This document shows, piece by piece, positions 33,241 through 42,178 of a stretch of 64,000 nucleotides of DNA. Position 1 is the stretch's first letter. Each line of letters starts with the position of its first letter. The notes under the pieces were generated by a model that was not told where the DNA came from, did not search any database, and saw nothing but the letters and a program-made list of their open reading frames with translations. The DNA comes from Chloroflexales bacterium ZM16-3 (GTDB lineage Bacteria > Chloroflexota > Chloroflexia > Chloroflexales > Chloroflexaceae). Where the stretch lies: NCBI GenBank assembly GCA_004138175.2, contig RYFE02000006.1:156543-220542 (forward strand), given 5' to 3'. The translations under genes were made by a program, and so were the position numbers.

Positions 33241-33909
33241 TTATTCGCTGCCCAGATCGCCAACAAGCACCAGGGCGCGGCTCGGGCCGACCCGCACCCA
33301 GTGCGGTGAGAGTGACACATCACCGATCTGCATTGCGGGCGTCGGTGTGTTCTGCCGATCAGCGTGAGCGACGGGGGACTGGAGGGTGAGCCGATACGCC
33401 AGGTCAACAAGTCGCGCGTAGAGGCTACGGTCAAGCTGCGCCAGCGGGAGTATCACCACCCTGCCGCCCGGAGCGAGCACCCGCAGGATCTCGGCGTGGG
33501 TGCGCGGGTCAACGATATACTCAGCGGGGAAGGTGGCGAGAACCGTGTCGAATGAGGCGTTCGCAAGCGGGATATGCTGGGCGTGGGCGCGCGAGATGCG
33601 GGCGGGGAGACCGGCCCTGCGGAGCCGTCGGCGGGCGAGGGAGACCATCTGGGGCGAGGCGTCTATGCCAAAGGGGGTGTTTTTGCTGTCGGCGGCGAGC
33701 GCCAGCTGGAGGTGGCCAGGGCCAAACCCAAGCTCAAGGACGCGCCCCCTGATGAAGGGCAGTGCCGCCAGTGCCCAGCGCCGCCAGAGCCCGCCGGAGA
33801 CAGCTGCCGCCACGACATCATACGCCCAGGCGAACTCGCGGTAGAGCCGCTCGAAAGCCCAGCGGACGAGGAGAATGCTAAATGTTGAATGTTGAATGTT
33901 GAATGGCAT
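33241..33909 (-). CDS. Class I SAM-dependent methyltransferase
   Basis: About 222 residues. Motif I LELGFGPGHLQLAL, motif II-like PFGIDASPQMVSLARRRL, and LRVLAPGGRVVIL identify a Rossmann-fold methyltransferase of the UbiE/Methyltransf_11 group; the substrate is unknown. The N-terminus is unusual: from the chosen ATG at 33909 the first codons (NIQHSTFSI) are made by an ATTCAAC heptamer array. The start could also be at 33939 or be a non-ATG codon after the array. It lies between rplS and rnhB. Confidence 0.75.
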   Translation of the reverse strand: MPFNIQHSTFSILLVRWAFERLYREFAWAYDVVAAAVSGGLWRRWALAALPFIRGRVLELGFGPGHLQLALAADSKNTPFGIDASPQMVSLARRRLRRAGLPARISRAHAQHIPLANASFDTVLATFPAEYIVDPRTHAEILRVLAPGGRVVILPLAQLDRSLYARLVDLAYRLTLQSPVAHADRQNTPTPAMQIGDVSLSPHWVRVGPSRALVLVGDLGSE

Positions 33910-33958
33910 CAGCAATCGCATCCTTCGCTCATTCAACATTCAGCATTCAGCATTCAAC
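33882..33958. repeat. Facing TGAATGT / ACATTCA heptamer arrays
   Basis: TGAATGT units at 33882-33904 face ATTCAAC/ATTCAGC units at 33930-33958. They lie between rplS and the methyltransferase and overlap the 5' end of the latter. Confidence 0.9.
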
Positions 33959-33959
33959 A

Positions 33960-34313
33960 CTAATCGCGGCGCTCCTTGATGCGGGCGGCCTTGCCGGTGA
34001 GCCCGCGCAGGTAGTAGAGCTTGGCGCGACGCACCTTGCCCCGGCGCATCAGCTTGATGCTGGCGATGCGGGGCGCGTGGAGCAGGAAGGTGCGCTCGAC
34101 ACCGATTCCGTGGGAGGCGATCCGACGCACGGTAAAGTTCTCATTGATCCCGCCGCTACGGCGGCGGATCACCACGCCCTCGAACTCCTGGACACGCTCG
34201 CGGCTGCCCTCGACCACCCTCACGCCGACACGAACCGTGTCGCCGACCCGAAACTCAGGGATGCTCTGCTTATACTGGCGCTGGGCCAGCTCGGTAAGAA
34301 TCTGTTGCGACAT
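33960..34313 (-). CDS. rplS: 50S ribosomal protein L19
   Basis: 117 residues, usual length. [58 protein letters not shown] and [17 protein letters not shown] are the L19 signature blocks. L19 sits at the 30S-50S interface. AAGGAG nine bases upstream fixes the ATG at 34313. It is the first gene of the operon leading to rnhB. Confidence 0.97.
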   Translation of the reverse strand: MSQQILTELAQRQYKQSIPEFRVGDTVRVGVRVVEGSRERVQEFEGVVIRRRSGGINENFTVRRIASHGIGVERTFLLHAPRIASIKLMRRGKVRRAKLYYLRGLTGKAARIKERRD

Positions 34314-34407
34314 CGCCCGTCGCTCCTTTCGTTCTGCACCTGTATATACGCTTGACTGTGAGCCGTAGGTGTCACGGGCGCATCCCGCCATGATCTGACA
34401 CAGAATA

Positions 34408-34434
34408 TGGCAGGTAGCGCAGCGCTACCTGCCA
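34408..34434. repeat. Perfect palindrome upstream of rplS
   Basis: 13-bp arms (TGGCAGGTAGCGC) around a single A, about 95 bp before the rplS start. It may be an RNA hairpin in the rplS leader or repeat debris. Confidence 0.7.
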
Positions 34435-34941
34435 CGACGGCTCATCGCTGCCCGAGATTATAGCATAAGGGCCAGTGGGCGGCAAGTTGGTGCCTCTTTG
34501 TGCAGATCATCCAACTGTCGCCCGCCGATATTGTGTACTCTCACCGTAGCAGGGAATCCGCTGGCGCGCTATGATCGCCAGTAGCACTCACCCATCGTTT
34601 AACCAAACCCAGATCTGCTCCACTATGAGGAAAGACCGACATCGTGGCGCGCCCTGCACATTCTGTGCTCGACGACCTTGCGATGGCGCAGCGAGTCGAC
34701 ACGACGAGCAAAACACCTCTCAATACCACGAAGTTAGTGACCTGCCCCGAGCCGCCATCCCCGGTGGCCTCGCATTCTGCTGACCGATCTTCAGAATACG
34801 CTCGCCGGTCGGCCCGCATGGGGCGGTCGGCGTTTTGTGATGCACCCGCGCTCTGGGCCGGCCATGTGCGCCGGCGCGGCGCGCTGCATATATGCCTTCG
34901 TCAGGACCACGTTCGTCTGTAAGCACAAGGAGATAGGCCCA
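34435..34941 (+). other. glnA upstream region and leader
   Basis: About 500 bases without a convincing gene. It should contain the divergent rplS and glnA promoters; no strong -35/-10 pair stands out to me. The distal part holds a possible attenuator (34803-34836) and an upstream hairpin (ATTCTG/CAGAAT around 34774-34796). Confidence 0.5.
34803..34836 (+). promoter_or_regulatory. Possible transcription attenuator in the glnA leader
   Basis: A 13-position stem (CGCCGGTCGGCCC with GGGGCGGTCGGCG; one mismatch, two wobble pairs) followed by TTTT, about 105 bases before glnA. An upstream segment TGACCGA (34781-34787) can pair with the CGGTC of either stem strand, suggesting an alternative fold. 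The ligand or trigger is unknown. Confidence 0.4.
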
Positions 34942-36363
34942 ATGACTATGGACGCCAAAGCCGTGCTCGATCTCATCAAAGAGAAGGGCATCCAGATTGT
35001 CGACACCCGCTTCACCGACCTGTTCGGCGGGTGGCAGCACTACTCGCTCCCCGCGTCGCGCCTCACCGAGGATATGCTCACCGAGGGCCTTGGATTCGAT
35101 GGCTCCTCGATCAAGGGCTTCCAGGTGATCAATGAGAGCGATATGCTCATGATCCCCGACCCGGCGAGCGCATTCATCGACCCGGCCCTCTCTGTGCCGA
35201 CCCTGGTGCTGATCTGTGACATCATCGACCCCCTAGAGCGCAAGCCCTACTCCCGCGACCCGCGCACCGTCGCAAAGAAGGCCGAGGCATACCTGAAGAC
35301 GACCGGCATCGCCGACACCTCGTACTTTGGCCCCGAGGCCGAGTTCTTCCTCTTCAGCGATGTGCGCTTCGACCAGAACGCCCACAGTGGCTACTACTTT
35401 GTCGATAGCCCCGAGGCGGTCTGGAACACCGGCGCCAGCGTCGAGGGCGGAAACATGGGCTACCGCATCCGCCACAAGGAGGGCTACTTCCCGGTTCCAC
35501 CCACCGATACCCTCCAGGACATCCGCTCCGAGATGATCATCGAGATGGCGAATGTGGGCATCGACATCGAGCTGCACCACCACGAGGTCGCCACCGCAGG
35601 CCAGTGCGAGATCGACATGCGCTTCGACTCGCTGGTCGTCATGGCCGATAAGCTCCAGAAGTATAAGTATGTGGTGCGCAATGTGGCCCGCAAGCACGGC
35701 CTGAGCGCCACCTTTATGCCCAAGCCACTCTTCGGCGACAACGGCAGTGGTATGCACGTCCACCAGAGCCTCTGGAAGGACGGCGAGCCGCTCTTCTTCG
35801 ACGAGAGCCAGTACGCCCTGCTCTCGAAGACGGCCCAGTACTACATCGGTGGTATCCTCAAGCACGCCCCGGCCCTGCTGGCGATCTGTGCGCCGACCAC
35901 TAACAGCTACCGCCGCCTGGTGCCCGGCTTCGAGGCACCGATCAACCTGGTCTACTCGCAGCGCAACCGCTCGGCGGCCGTCCGCATCCCAACCTACTCC
36001 TCCTCGCCGAAGTCGCGCCGCATCGAGTTCCGCGCTCCCGACGCGATGGCCAACCCCTACCTGGCCTTCTCCGCCATGCTGATGGCCGGCCTCGACGGCA
36101 TCCAGAACAAGATCGAGCCCCCGGCACCGCTCGATGTCGATATCTACGAGCTCTCGGCCGAGGAGAAGGCCGATATTCGCGGCACCCCCGGCTCGCTCGC
36201 CGAGGCGCTCGATGCGCTTGAGGCCGACTACGAGTTCCTGCTCAAGGGCGATGTCTTCACCGAAGATCTGCTCGCCTCCTACATCGAGACCAAGCGCAAG
36301 GAGACGGTCTCTATCGCCCTGCGCCCGCACCCCTACGAGTTCATCATGTACTACGACTCCTAG
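34942..36363 (+). CDS. glnA: Glutamine synthetase type I
   Basis: 473 residues. [13 protein letters not shown] and [10 protein letters not shown] in the N-terminal beta-Grasp domain; [10 protein letters not shown], the [15 protein letters not shown]/Glu region and [23 protein letters not shown] in the catalytic domain. It condenses glutamate and ammonia using ATP. Near the C-terminus a Tyr in [11 protein letters not shown] lies where the adenylylation Tyr occurs in the GSI-beta subgroup, so covalent regulation is possible. AAGGAGA precedes the ATG at 34942. It is followed by a strong bidirectional terminator and by genes for a small membrane protein and Amt on the opposite strand. Confidence 0.97.
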   Translation: MTMDAKAVLDLIKEKGIQIVDTRFTDLFGGWQHYSLPASRLTEDMLTEGLGFDGSSIKGFQVINESDMLMIPDPASAFIDPALSVPTLVLICDIIDPLERKPYSRDPRTVAKKAEAYLKTTGIADTSYFGPEAEFFLFSDVRFDQNAHSGYYFVDSPEAVWNTGASVEGGNMGYRIRHKEGYFPVPPTDTLQDIRSEMIIEMANVGIDIELHHHEVATAGQCEIDMRFDSLVVMADKLQKYKYVVRNVARKHGLSATFMPKPLFGDNGSGMHVHQSLWKDGEPLFFDESQYALLSKTAQYYIGGILKHAPALLAICAPTTNSYRRLVPGFEAPINLVYSQRNRSAAVRIPTYSSSPKSRRIEFRAPDAMANPYLAFSAMLMAGLDGIQNKIEPPAPLDVDIYELSAEEKADIRGTPGSLAEALDALEADYEFLLKGDVFTEDLLASYIETKRKETVSIALRPHPYEFIMYYDS

Positions 36364-36420
36364 GCAAGGGGACAGCGTATAGGGTATAGGCAGAGCCCAT
36401 AAGGCTCGAACTGCTCAACA

Positions 36421-36459
36421 ACAAAGGGCCGCCGCGACAGTGTCGCGGCGGCCCTTTGT
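36421..36459. terminator. Bidirectional terminator after glnA
   Basis: 19-bp perfect arms (ACAAAGGGCCGCCGCGACA) around one G; the A-rich and T-rich ends allow termination in both directions. Confidence 0.85.
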
Positions 36460-36560
36460 GTATCTATGTCTATGATAAGGTTACAGGATACAGGCCAAAC
36501 ACATCAGCGCTTGATGGCCTTCACCTATACCCGGTTCCCTGTTCGCTGTACCCTTGTATG

Positions 36561-36842
36561 TTACGGATGGGTGCGCGGCGGGCGCGCCACAGAGCCGACG
36601 ATCACAATCAGCGCCAGGAGCACAGTGGTGACAGCACAGTAGATCGCCGCATTGTTGGTCGTCATCAGCCCGCGGTACACCAGTGCGCCAAAGGCCGGGA
36701 TCATCCAGACCATCCAGCTACACACCACCATCGCGCGCTGATCATTATTCGTTAGCTGCGAGGAGCTCATCACTGCCAGCGCCGTTGCTGCCCATCCCAT
36801 CAGGCCGAAGAGAATACTCTGCAGAGGGTAGAGAGTAGCCAT
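36561..36842 (-). CDS. Small membrane protein of unknown function
   Basis: 93 residues with three hydrophobic segments (about 5-25, 38-58, 66-86). No family recognised. GGAGG seven bases before the ATG supports translation. It lies between convergent glnA and the same-strand amt, but the tandem terminators after amt make read-through from amt unlikely. Confidence 0.65.
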   Translation of the reverse strand: MATLYPLQSILFGLMGWAATALAVMSSSQLTNNDQRAMVVCSWMVWMIPAFGALVYRGLMTTNNAAIYCAVTTVLLALIVIVGSVARPPRTHP

Positions 36843-36994
36843 GTTGAACCTCCAAACTGCTTCATTGCAGGTAACTTGTGCTCCATCCTAGCAGATGGAT
36901 TAGACATTTTCAACATGTCATGGGGTTAGTTTTTTGTACTTTTTGTACAAAATCTGGCAATCGGGCCGATGGATCCGCCATACCACATCAAAAA

Positions 36995-37027
36995 AGCAGA
37001 CGCCTGGGGCAACCCCAGGCGTCTGCT
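36995..37027 (-). terminator. Second terminator after amt
   Basis: In the amt direction: 15-bp perfect stem (AGCAGACGCCTGGGG) with a TTG loop, followed by TTTTTT. An ideal intrinsic terminator. Confidence 0.9.
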
Positions 37028-37043
37028 CATAAACAAAACGACG

Positions 37044-37073
37044 GGGGGCGGCTACCTGAAGGTAGCCGCCCCC
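37044..37073 (-). terminator. First terminator after amt
   Basis: In the amt direction: GGGGGCGGCTACC stem, TTCA loop, followed by CGTCGTTTTGTTT. It lies 28 bp past the amt stop. Confidence 0.8.
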
Positions 37074-37101
37074 GTGAGCGATAGTCAGGCCAGACGAGAG
37101 A

Positions 37102-38544
37102 CTACTTGGCGGGGGCACCGATCGCGCCACCGGCCTTCGGAGCAGAGCCGTGAGCGCTCGGCTCAGGCATCGACAGGAAGTCGGGGTAGGCAACCGAGCC
37201 GTGCTCGCCCACATCCAGCCCCTCCTCCTCCTCGGCCTTGCTGACGCGCAGGCCGACCGTCGCCTTGATGGCGTAGAACATCGCGCCGGACAGGACGGCC
37301 GTCCAGAGGCCAATCGCGGCCACGCCGACGAACTGGGCGATCAGCAGGCTCATGCCGCCGCCGTAGAAGAGGCCGGTGGTGCCGGTGTTGCCAGCCTGCG
37401 AGGCGAAGAGGCCGACGGCCAGCGTGCCCCAGATACCGTTCACCAGGTGGACAGGAACCGCGCCCACCGGGTCGTCGATCTTGAGCTTGTCCATCACCTC
37501 ACAGGCGATGACCACCACGGGGCCGGCGATGACGCCGATGACGACGGCGGCCAGCGGGTCCACGTAGGCGCAGCCAGCGGTGATGGCGACCAGGCCAGCC
37601 AGGGCACCGTTGAGGGTCATCCCCAGGTCAGGCTTGCCGGAGCGAACCCAGGCAAAGAACATCGCGCCGAGGGCGCCGGCGGCGGCGGCCAGGTTCGTGT
37701 TCACGGCGACGAGGGCCACGGCGTTGGCGTCGCCCTGCGAGGAGAGGGCCAGCTGCGAGCCGGGGTTGAAGCCGAACCAGCCGAGCCAGAGGATGAAGAC
37801 GCCGAGGGCAGCCAGGGCCATGTTGTGGCCGGGGATGGTGTTGACCTTACCGTTGGCACCATACTTGCCCAGGCGCGGCCCGAGGATCAAGGCACCCATC
37901 AGGGCGGCCCAGCCGCCGACGCTGTGGACAACCGTGCTGCCGGCAAAGTCGGTGAAGCCCCAGTTACCCTCGGTGCTGCCACTGTAGTGGTTCAGCCAGC
38001 CTGCACCGCTCCACACCCAGTGAACAACCACCGGGTAGACGAAGATCGAGATGATCGCGCTGTAGATCAGGTAGGAGGTGAACTTGGTGCGCTCAGCCAT
38101 CGCGCCCGAGACGATAGTCGCCGCCGTTCCGGCGAAGACAACCTGGAAGAGCCAGCTGGCCAGAGCAGGCGTACCGGTGGCCGCCGCATCGTAGCCCAGG
38201 AAGAACTGGTCGACGCCGATGAAGCCACCAGCCGAGGTGCCGTAGGCGAAGCCCCAGCCGATCATCCAGAACACAATGGACGCGATAGCGAAGTCCATCA
38301 GGTTCTTCATCAGGATATTGACGGTGTTCTTCGAGCGGGTCATACCCGCCTCAACCAGGGCGAAACCGGCCTGCATGAAGAAGACCAGGAAGGCAGAGAT
38401 CAGCAGCCACATTGTATCGAGGGCGACGCCGATCTCTTCGTTCGAGGGCCCGCTATCCTGCGCGAAGGCGGTGCCACGCGAGGCGAACCAGAGGCCAAGA
38501 GCACCGGCAAGTACCAGCCCAGTTTTGCGCCAGGTCAACTTCAT
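37102..38544 (-). CDS. amt: Ammonium transporter
   Basis: 480 residues. An N-terminal signal peptide (to about TAFAQ at 31) precedes about eleven membrane helices. FFMQAGFALVEAGMTRSKN, WMIGWGFAYG, DFAGSTVVHSVGGWAAL (pore His region), FILWLGWFGFNPGSQ and VHLVNGIWGTLAVG are Amt/MEP family blocks. It conducts ammonium or ammonia into the cell to feed glnA next door. No glnK gene is adjacent, which is unusual. AAGGAG is eleven bases before the ATG; the frame is open upstream but lacks a better start. Confidence 0.95.
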   Translation of the reverse strand: MKLTWRKTGLVLAGALGLWFASRGTAFAQDSGPSNEEIGVALDTMWLLISAFLVFFMQAGFALVEAGMTRSKNTVNILMKNLMDFAIASIVFWMIGWGFAYGTSAGGFIGVDQFFLGYDAAATGTPALASWLFQVVFAGTAATIVSGAMAERTKFTSYLIYSAIISIFVYPVVVHWVWSGAGWLNHYSGSTEGNWGFTDFAGSTVVHSVGGWAALMGALILGPRLGKYGANGKVNTIPGHNMALAALGVFILWLGWFGFNPGSQLALSSQGDANAVALVAVNTNLAAAAGALGAMFFAWVRSGKPDLGMTLNGALAGLVAITAGCAYVDPLAAVVIGVIAGPVVVIACEVMDKLKIDDPVGAVPVHLVNGIWGTLAVGLFASQAGNTGTTGLFYGGGMSLLIAQFVGVAAIGLWTAVLSGAMFYAIKATVGLRVSKAEEEEGLDVGEHGSVAYPDFLSMPEPSAHGSAPKAGGAIGAPAK

Positions 38545-39160
38545 AATAGTGTGTCTCCTTAAACCATTCATGACATGAGCGAGAAAGAATCTGCTAGCGC
38601 ACAACCCACATATCATGCGTGGTTCCATCAAGCAGCGCTTTTACCCTGCCTGTGGCGGCGCTGTTGTCGCATATATGCGACAGCCGATACCTCTTGCTCC
38701 TTCGCAGAGACAGCTCCATCGCTGGTGCAGCCGGGATGCCCGGTGCGGTATATGTAATTGAATGACACGAACAGTAGCTTGCTGCTAAGAACTACTCACC
38801 TAGAGATGGTTTGTATGTGCGCCAATGGGGTAACCAAGCTTCTCTACTATAGTTGCACATCACACAAAACCTTCACAGCAGGGCACTCCAGTCCTATTCT
38901 GCAACATCGCAGAAGCAAAAGGTGTGCCTTGTATCCACCCCCTCTTCTTTAGAGCGCACATGGCTCATTCATATTCCCTTCTAGGGACGAGCGTTAATAG
39001 AATAGTAACAAATCCCCTGGCGTCAATCCATAGCGATCATGTCTAAAAAGGCGAAGCATTCTTCTAGATGATCTAACCAAATTGTGCAATACCATCTTGT
39101 CTCCCTAGCTGATGGCACGGGGGAAAGGGGCGCCCGCTAGCCCAGAGCCTGAGCAAAGTC
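38545..39160. other. Gene-free region upstream of amt
   Basis: No credible gene. A perfect 18-bp palindrome, TGTCGCATATATGCGACA (38665-38682), lies about 120 bp upstream of amt and could be an operator. Around 38900 there is a solitary fragment similar to the ends of the GCAATACCGCAG repeat family. The AT-rich part near 38960-39075 is unassigned. Confidence 0.45.
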
Positions 39161-39172
39161 GCTTGACACCTA

Positions 39173-39535
39173 TCATCTGGTGGAGCGGTGCGCCAGGGGG
39201 TGGTCGAAGGCATAGCGAAACGCGCGCTGTGCGGCCGCGAGGTTCTGCTGCCCGGCGCGCTGCACGATCCCAATGACGACATTGTTCACGGCGGACAGCA
39301 CCTGTGGGGCATGCCCGCGCCGCACCGGACACGCATCCTCGCGCAGGGTGACATCGCGCCGATGGTGCAAGCCATTTTCGATGCCCCATTCCGTACGCGC
39401 GACCGCCATCAGGTGTGCCGCCAAGGCGTGCGGGGGCGGCAGGTAGTCGCCCTTGGCCTCGACCACTGCTGTTCGGCGAAGAACTGGCCCAGCACCTGTT
39501 CCAGCTGATCCACATCCACCACATCTGTGGGCGTT
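39173..39535 (-). pseudogene. ISAs1-type transposase fragment, frameshifted
   Basis: One minus-strand frame encodes VARTEWGIENGLHHRRDVTLREDACPVRRGHAPQ and ends AFRYAFDHPLAHRS, matching the C-terminal part of ISAs1-family transposases (the W.IEN.LH..RDV...ED block). Just upstream, DVVDVDQLEQVLG lies in a different frame, so the gene is frameshifted, and the N-terminal half is missing. No clear terminal repeats were found. Confidence 0.65.
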
Positions 39536-39604
39536 CGGTTGCTGATACTCCGAATCATACCCGCAAAAGGGTGTGTCTGTTTTGAACGCCTTCTCGGCTT
39601 TGCT

Positions 39605-39815
39605 CATGCCCTGGGGGCGGTGGGGTGCGGCGTATGTTTTCGGCGCACATGCGAGGCACCCAGCCGTAAAGACCGGGCTGATCAACAAAGCCCCTGCGGG
39701 GCTCTGGCAGCAGCCCCGCAGGGGCTTTGGAGCGTAAGCCCGCGCGTTTACGCGCCGGGCGGAGCTGGCAGCCCGAAACTATACGCCGCACCCGGGGCGG
39801 TGGTCAGGGCATGTG
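39605..39815. repeat. Inverted-repeat remnant between transposase fragment and STAS gene
   Basis: A segment at 39605-39645 (CATGCCCTGGGGGCGGTG, then GGTGCGGCGTAT) recurs inverted and imperfect at 39779-39815. Between them a 17-bp-arm palindrome (39687-39703 / 39712-39728, AAAGCCCCTGCGGGGCT) is present. Probably mobile-element debris. Confidence 0.55.
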
Positions 39816-39870
39816 CAACGTCGCTGGCCCCCCCCGGCATCCCCCGCGCAGGGAATCTGGGCGGAGCCGC

Positions 39871-40203
39871 CTAGCTCTGGTAGGCGACGAGGGCCGACTC
39901 GCGGTCGGGGTAGATCTTAAAGAGCGTGTCGAAGCGGCTCTTGCGGAAGATCTCGGCGATCTGCGGCTGCATCCCGGACAGCCGCAGGTCCCCGCCGAGG
40001 GGCTGCACGGCCTTGAGGTTGGTGAGCAGCATACGCAGGGCGAGGCTGGCCACGAAGTGTACCTGGCTCATGTCGGCCAGCACCTTGCCCTTGTGGGCGG
40101 TGACGGTCTCGGCGAGGTTCTTCTCGATGGCGGCCACGCCGACCGCGTCGAGGCGGGCGGGCAACTCGATCACCATGACATCATCGATATGCTCTACGTT
40201 CAC
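39871..40203 (-). CDS. STAS-domain anti-sigma factor antagonist
   Basis: 110 residues, a single STAS domain: VMVIELPARLDAVGVAAIEKNL, VLADMSQVHFVASLALRMLL and LRLSGMQPQIAEIFRKSRFD. A Ser lies in the ASLAL loop where RsbV/SpoIIAA proteins are phosphorylated (usual form DSSGL), so the motif is altered but keeps Ser. It is predicted to bind the RsbW-like kinase encoded two genes upstream and to be dephosphorylated by the PP2C protein encoded between them. Confidence 0.85.
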   Translation of the reverse strand: MNVEHIDDVMVIELPARLDAVGVAAIEKNLAETVTAHKGKVLADMSQVHFVASLALRMLLTNLKAVQPLGGDLRLSGMQPQIAEIFRKSRFDTLFKIYPDRESALVAYQS

Positions 40204-40286
40204 GGGCAGAACCCCTTTCCATAGCTGGATCAGTGACGGGCAAGGGCGACATTGGCATTATGGGTGTCTATTATATCACGCCGATT

Positions 40287-40332
40287 CGGGCGGCGTAGGG
40301 ACGGGCACACAGGCCCGTCCCTACGCCGCCCG
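40287..40332. repeat. 20-bp-arm palindrome containing a stop codon
   Basis: Arms 40287-40306 and 40313-40332 (CGGGCGGCGTAGGGACGGGC). It supplies the TAG stop of the PP2C gene (40321-40323). Same style as the TAGGGGCG palindromes. Confidence 0.85.
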
Positions 40333-41592
40333 CGTGACGATCATCAGGGTCATGTCGTCGGCCTGGGGTGCCCCAGCGGCGTAGGCGTCTACCTGGCGGA
40401 TGGTCATGCTGACGAGATCCTGGGTGGGCATGTCGGTGCCCTCGCGCAGCACGGCGTGCAGCCGGTCGTCGTTGAAGGGCTCGCCTGCGCTATTCATCGC
40501 CTCGGTGATGCCGTCGCTAAATAGGATGAGGCGCTCGCCCGGGCCAACGTGGCTATGCTGCACCTCAAACTCCTGGCTCGCCATGATCCCGATCGGCAGG
40601 GTGCCCTCCTCAAGCTCGCGGATGGTCCGTCCGGGGGAGTCCACCAGGAGCGGCGGGTTATGTCCGGCGTTCACATAGGCCAGATCGCCGCTGCGCGGGT
40701 CGAGCACGGCGTAGAAGAGCGTGATGAACATGTTGCTCTCGGCGTGCTCGCGGCAGATGTAGTCGTTGACTAGCCAGAGCGCCCCGGTCAGGATACTCTC
40801 GGGGTCGAGCACCATGCCGCCCTGGAAGATCCAAGGGGCCAGGGAGGCGGCGCGCAAGAGCGAGCGGCTGAGGGCCACAAAGAGCGCGGCGGTGACGCCT
40901 TTGCCGCAGGCGTCGGCCACCACCAGGCCGAGGCGGCCGTCGCTCAGCTCGATGCAGTCGTAGAAGTCGCCGCCGACGGCCTGGGCGCCGCGGCTGTAGG
41001 CGGCCACCTGCCAGCCGGCGGGCTGGGCCAGCGTGCGAGGCAGGAAGGACTCCTGGATCTGGCGGGCGACGGCCAGCTCCTGCTCGATCCGATTCAGCCG
41101 GATCAGCTCGGCCTGGGCGGCCTTGAGCTGCTGGTATGCCTTGATCAGCTCGGCGTTCTTACGCTCCAGGTCGCCGATCATACGCTGGTTGGTGTTGCGC
41201 ACGCGGGTGGTGCCGTTGCGCAGCATGCTCATGGCCAGATCGGGGTTCGAGCCGATCAGCGTCTTGAAGTCGGCCTCGGTGATCACCACCAGGTGGCTGG
41301 GCTCCACCGCGCGGATGGTGGCCGAGCGCGGGCTGCGGTCGATCAGGGCCATCTCGCCGATGATCTGGCCGGAGTCGTAGATCTCCAGCTGATGCTCGAC
41401 CCCGTTGACGAAGGTGAGCACCTCCATGGAGCCGTCCAGGATAACGAAGCAATCGTAGCCAGTGTCGCCCTGGTGGAAGAGCACCTCGCCGGCATCCATG
41501 TGGCGCTGGCCGAGGTTCTCGGCCATCTGGCTGAGAAGATTTTCATCGAGGTGCTCAAACCAGGGCACCGTGCGTAGCAGATCGTGCAGCAT
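40321..41592 (-). CDS. Cyclic-nucleotide-binding domain / PP2C (SpoIIE-type) phosphatase
   Basis: 423 residues. The N-terminal cNMP-binding domain (about 10-135) has GEVLFHQGDTGYDCFVILDG and IIGEMALIDRSPRSATIRA, the phosphate-binding cassette. A coiled coil (about 140-180) links it to a SpoIIE-type PP2C domain with metal-binding Asp residues in AVGGDFYDCI, VVADACGKGVTAALF, LFSDGITEAMN and ADDMTLMIV. It should dephosphorylate the STAS protein in response to a cyclic nucleotide. It follows the RsbW-like gene after one base and precedes the STAS gene. Confidence 0.92.
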   Translation of the reverse strand: MLHDLLRTVPWFEHLDENLLSQMAENLGQRHMDAGEVLFHQGDTGYDCFVILDGSMEVLTFVNGVEHQLEIYDSGQIIGEMALIDRSPRSATIRAVEPSHLVVITEADFKTLIGSNPDLAMSMLRNGTTRVRNTNQRMIGDLERKNAELIKAYQQLKAAQAELIRLNRIEQELAVARQIQESFLPRTLAQPAGWQVAAYSRGAQAVGGDFYDCIELSDGRLGLVVADACGKGVTAALFVALSRSLLRAASLAPWIFQGGMVLDPESILTGALWLVNDYICREHAESNMFITLFYAVLDPRSGDLAYVNAGHNPPLLVDSPGRTIRELEEGTLPIGIMASQEFEVQHSHVGPGERLILFSDGITEAMNSAGEPFNDDRLHAVLREGTDMPTQDLVSMTIRQVDAYAAGAPQADDMTLMIVTRAA

Positions 41593-41593
41593 C

Positions 41594-42010
41594 TCACCGC
41601 CCTTTTATCACAGTCAGCTCATTCCATCCGCTCGAAGCGTCGTGGTGGTACGAGAGATCGTCGGCAAACTCGCGGACGAAGAAGAGCCCCAGGCCGCCGA
41701 CATTGCGCGAGGCCGCATCGGCGTCGCTCAGGTCGGGGTCGGGGTGGTCACGCGGGTCGAAGGACTCGCCCCGGTCGCGGATATGGATGCGCAGCGTGCC
41801 ATCCTCGCACGAGCAGGCCAGCTGGATCACGTCGCGGTTGGCGTCGGTGTAGCCGTACTTGACGACGTTTGTCGCGATCTCCTCGATCACCAGCCGCAGC
41901 AGGTAGCTCTGGTCGGCCGTGAGGGGCAGGCAGCTCTCCACGCTGTCGGTGAAGGCCATCAGCGTGGCGATGCTGTCCCAGTCGGCGAGAACTTCGATCG
42001 ACTGTTGCAT
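41594..42010 (-). CDS. RsbW-like anti-sigma regulatory serine kinase
   Basis: 138 residues, a compact HATPase_c_2 domain: N-box RLVIEEIATNVVKYGY, then IRDRGESFDPRDHPDPDL and GGLGLFFVREFADDLSYHH. Such proteins bind a sigma factor or other target and phosphorylate the STAS antagonist. No sigma factor gene is adjacent, so the final target may be something else. Promoter elements were not resolved in the 168-bp divergent gap to the acyl-CoA ligase. Confidence 0.88.
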   Translation of the reverse strand: MQQSIEVLADWDSIATLMAFTDSVESCLPLTADQSYLLRLVIEEIATNVVKYGYTDANRDVIQLACSCEDGTLRIHIRDRGESFDPRDHPDPDLSDADAASRNVGGLGLFFVREFADDLSYHHDASSGWNELTVIKGR

Positions 42011-42178
42011 GGGCGTCCCCGACGCAAAACATCTTCTGGAAGAGGGAGGATTTCAGGGAGGGCGTTGCCCTCCCTGGCCCTCTCTTATCATAGCACGGCG
42101 GGCGCGGGGCGGCTATGTTATAATTTTCATATCCAGATGGAATAGAAAATGTGAAGATCCGCCGAAAGGAGCCGTTCA

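Noticed and set aside
37150..38562. Long open frame of 470 codons on the plus strand opposite amt, and similar long frames opposite glnA, the acyl-CoA ligase, pstS and others
   Set aside because: In GC-rich DNA the antisense frames of real genes stay open by codon bias. Their products are His/Gly/Asp/Val-rich with no recognisable family, while the opposite strand encodes clear conserved proteins.
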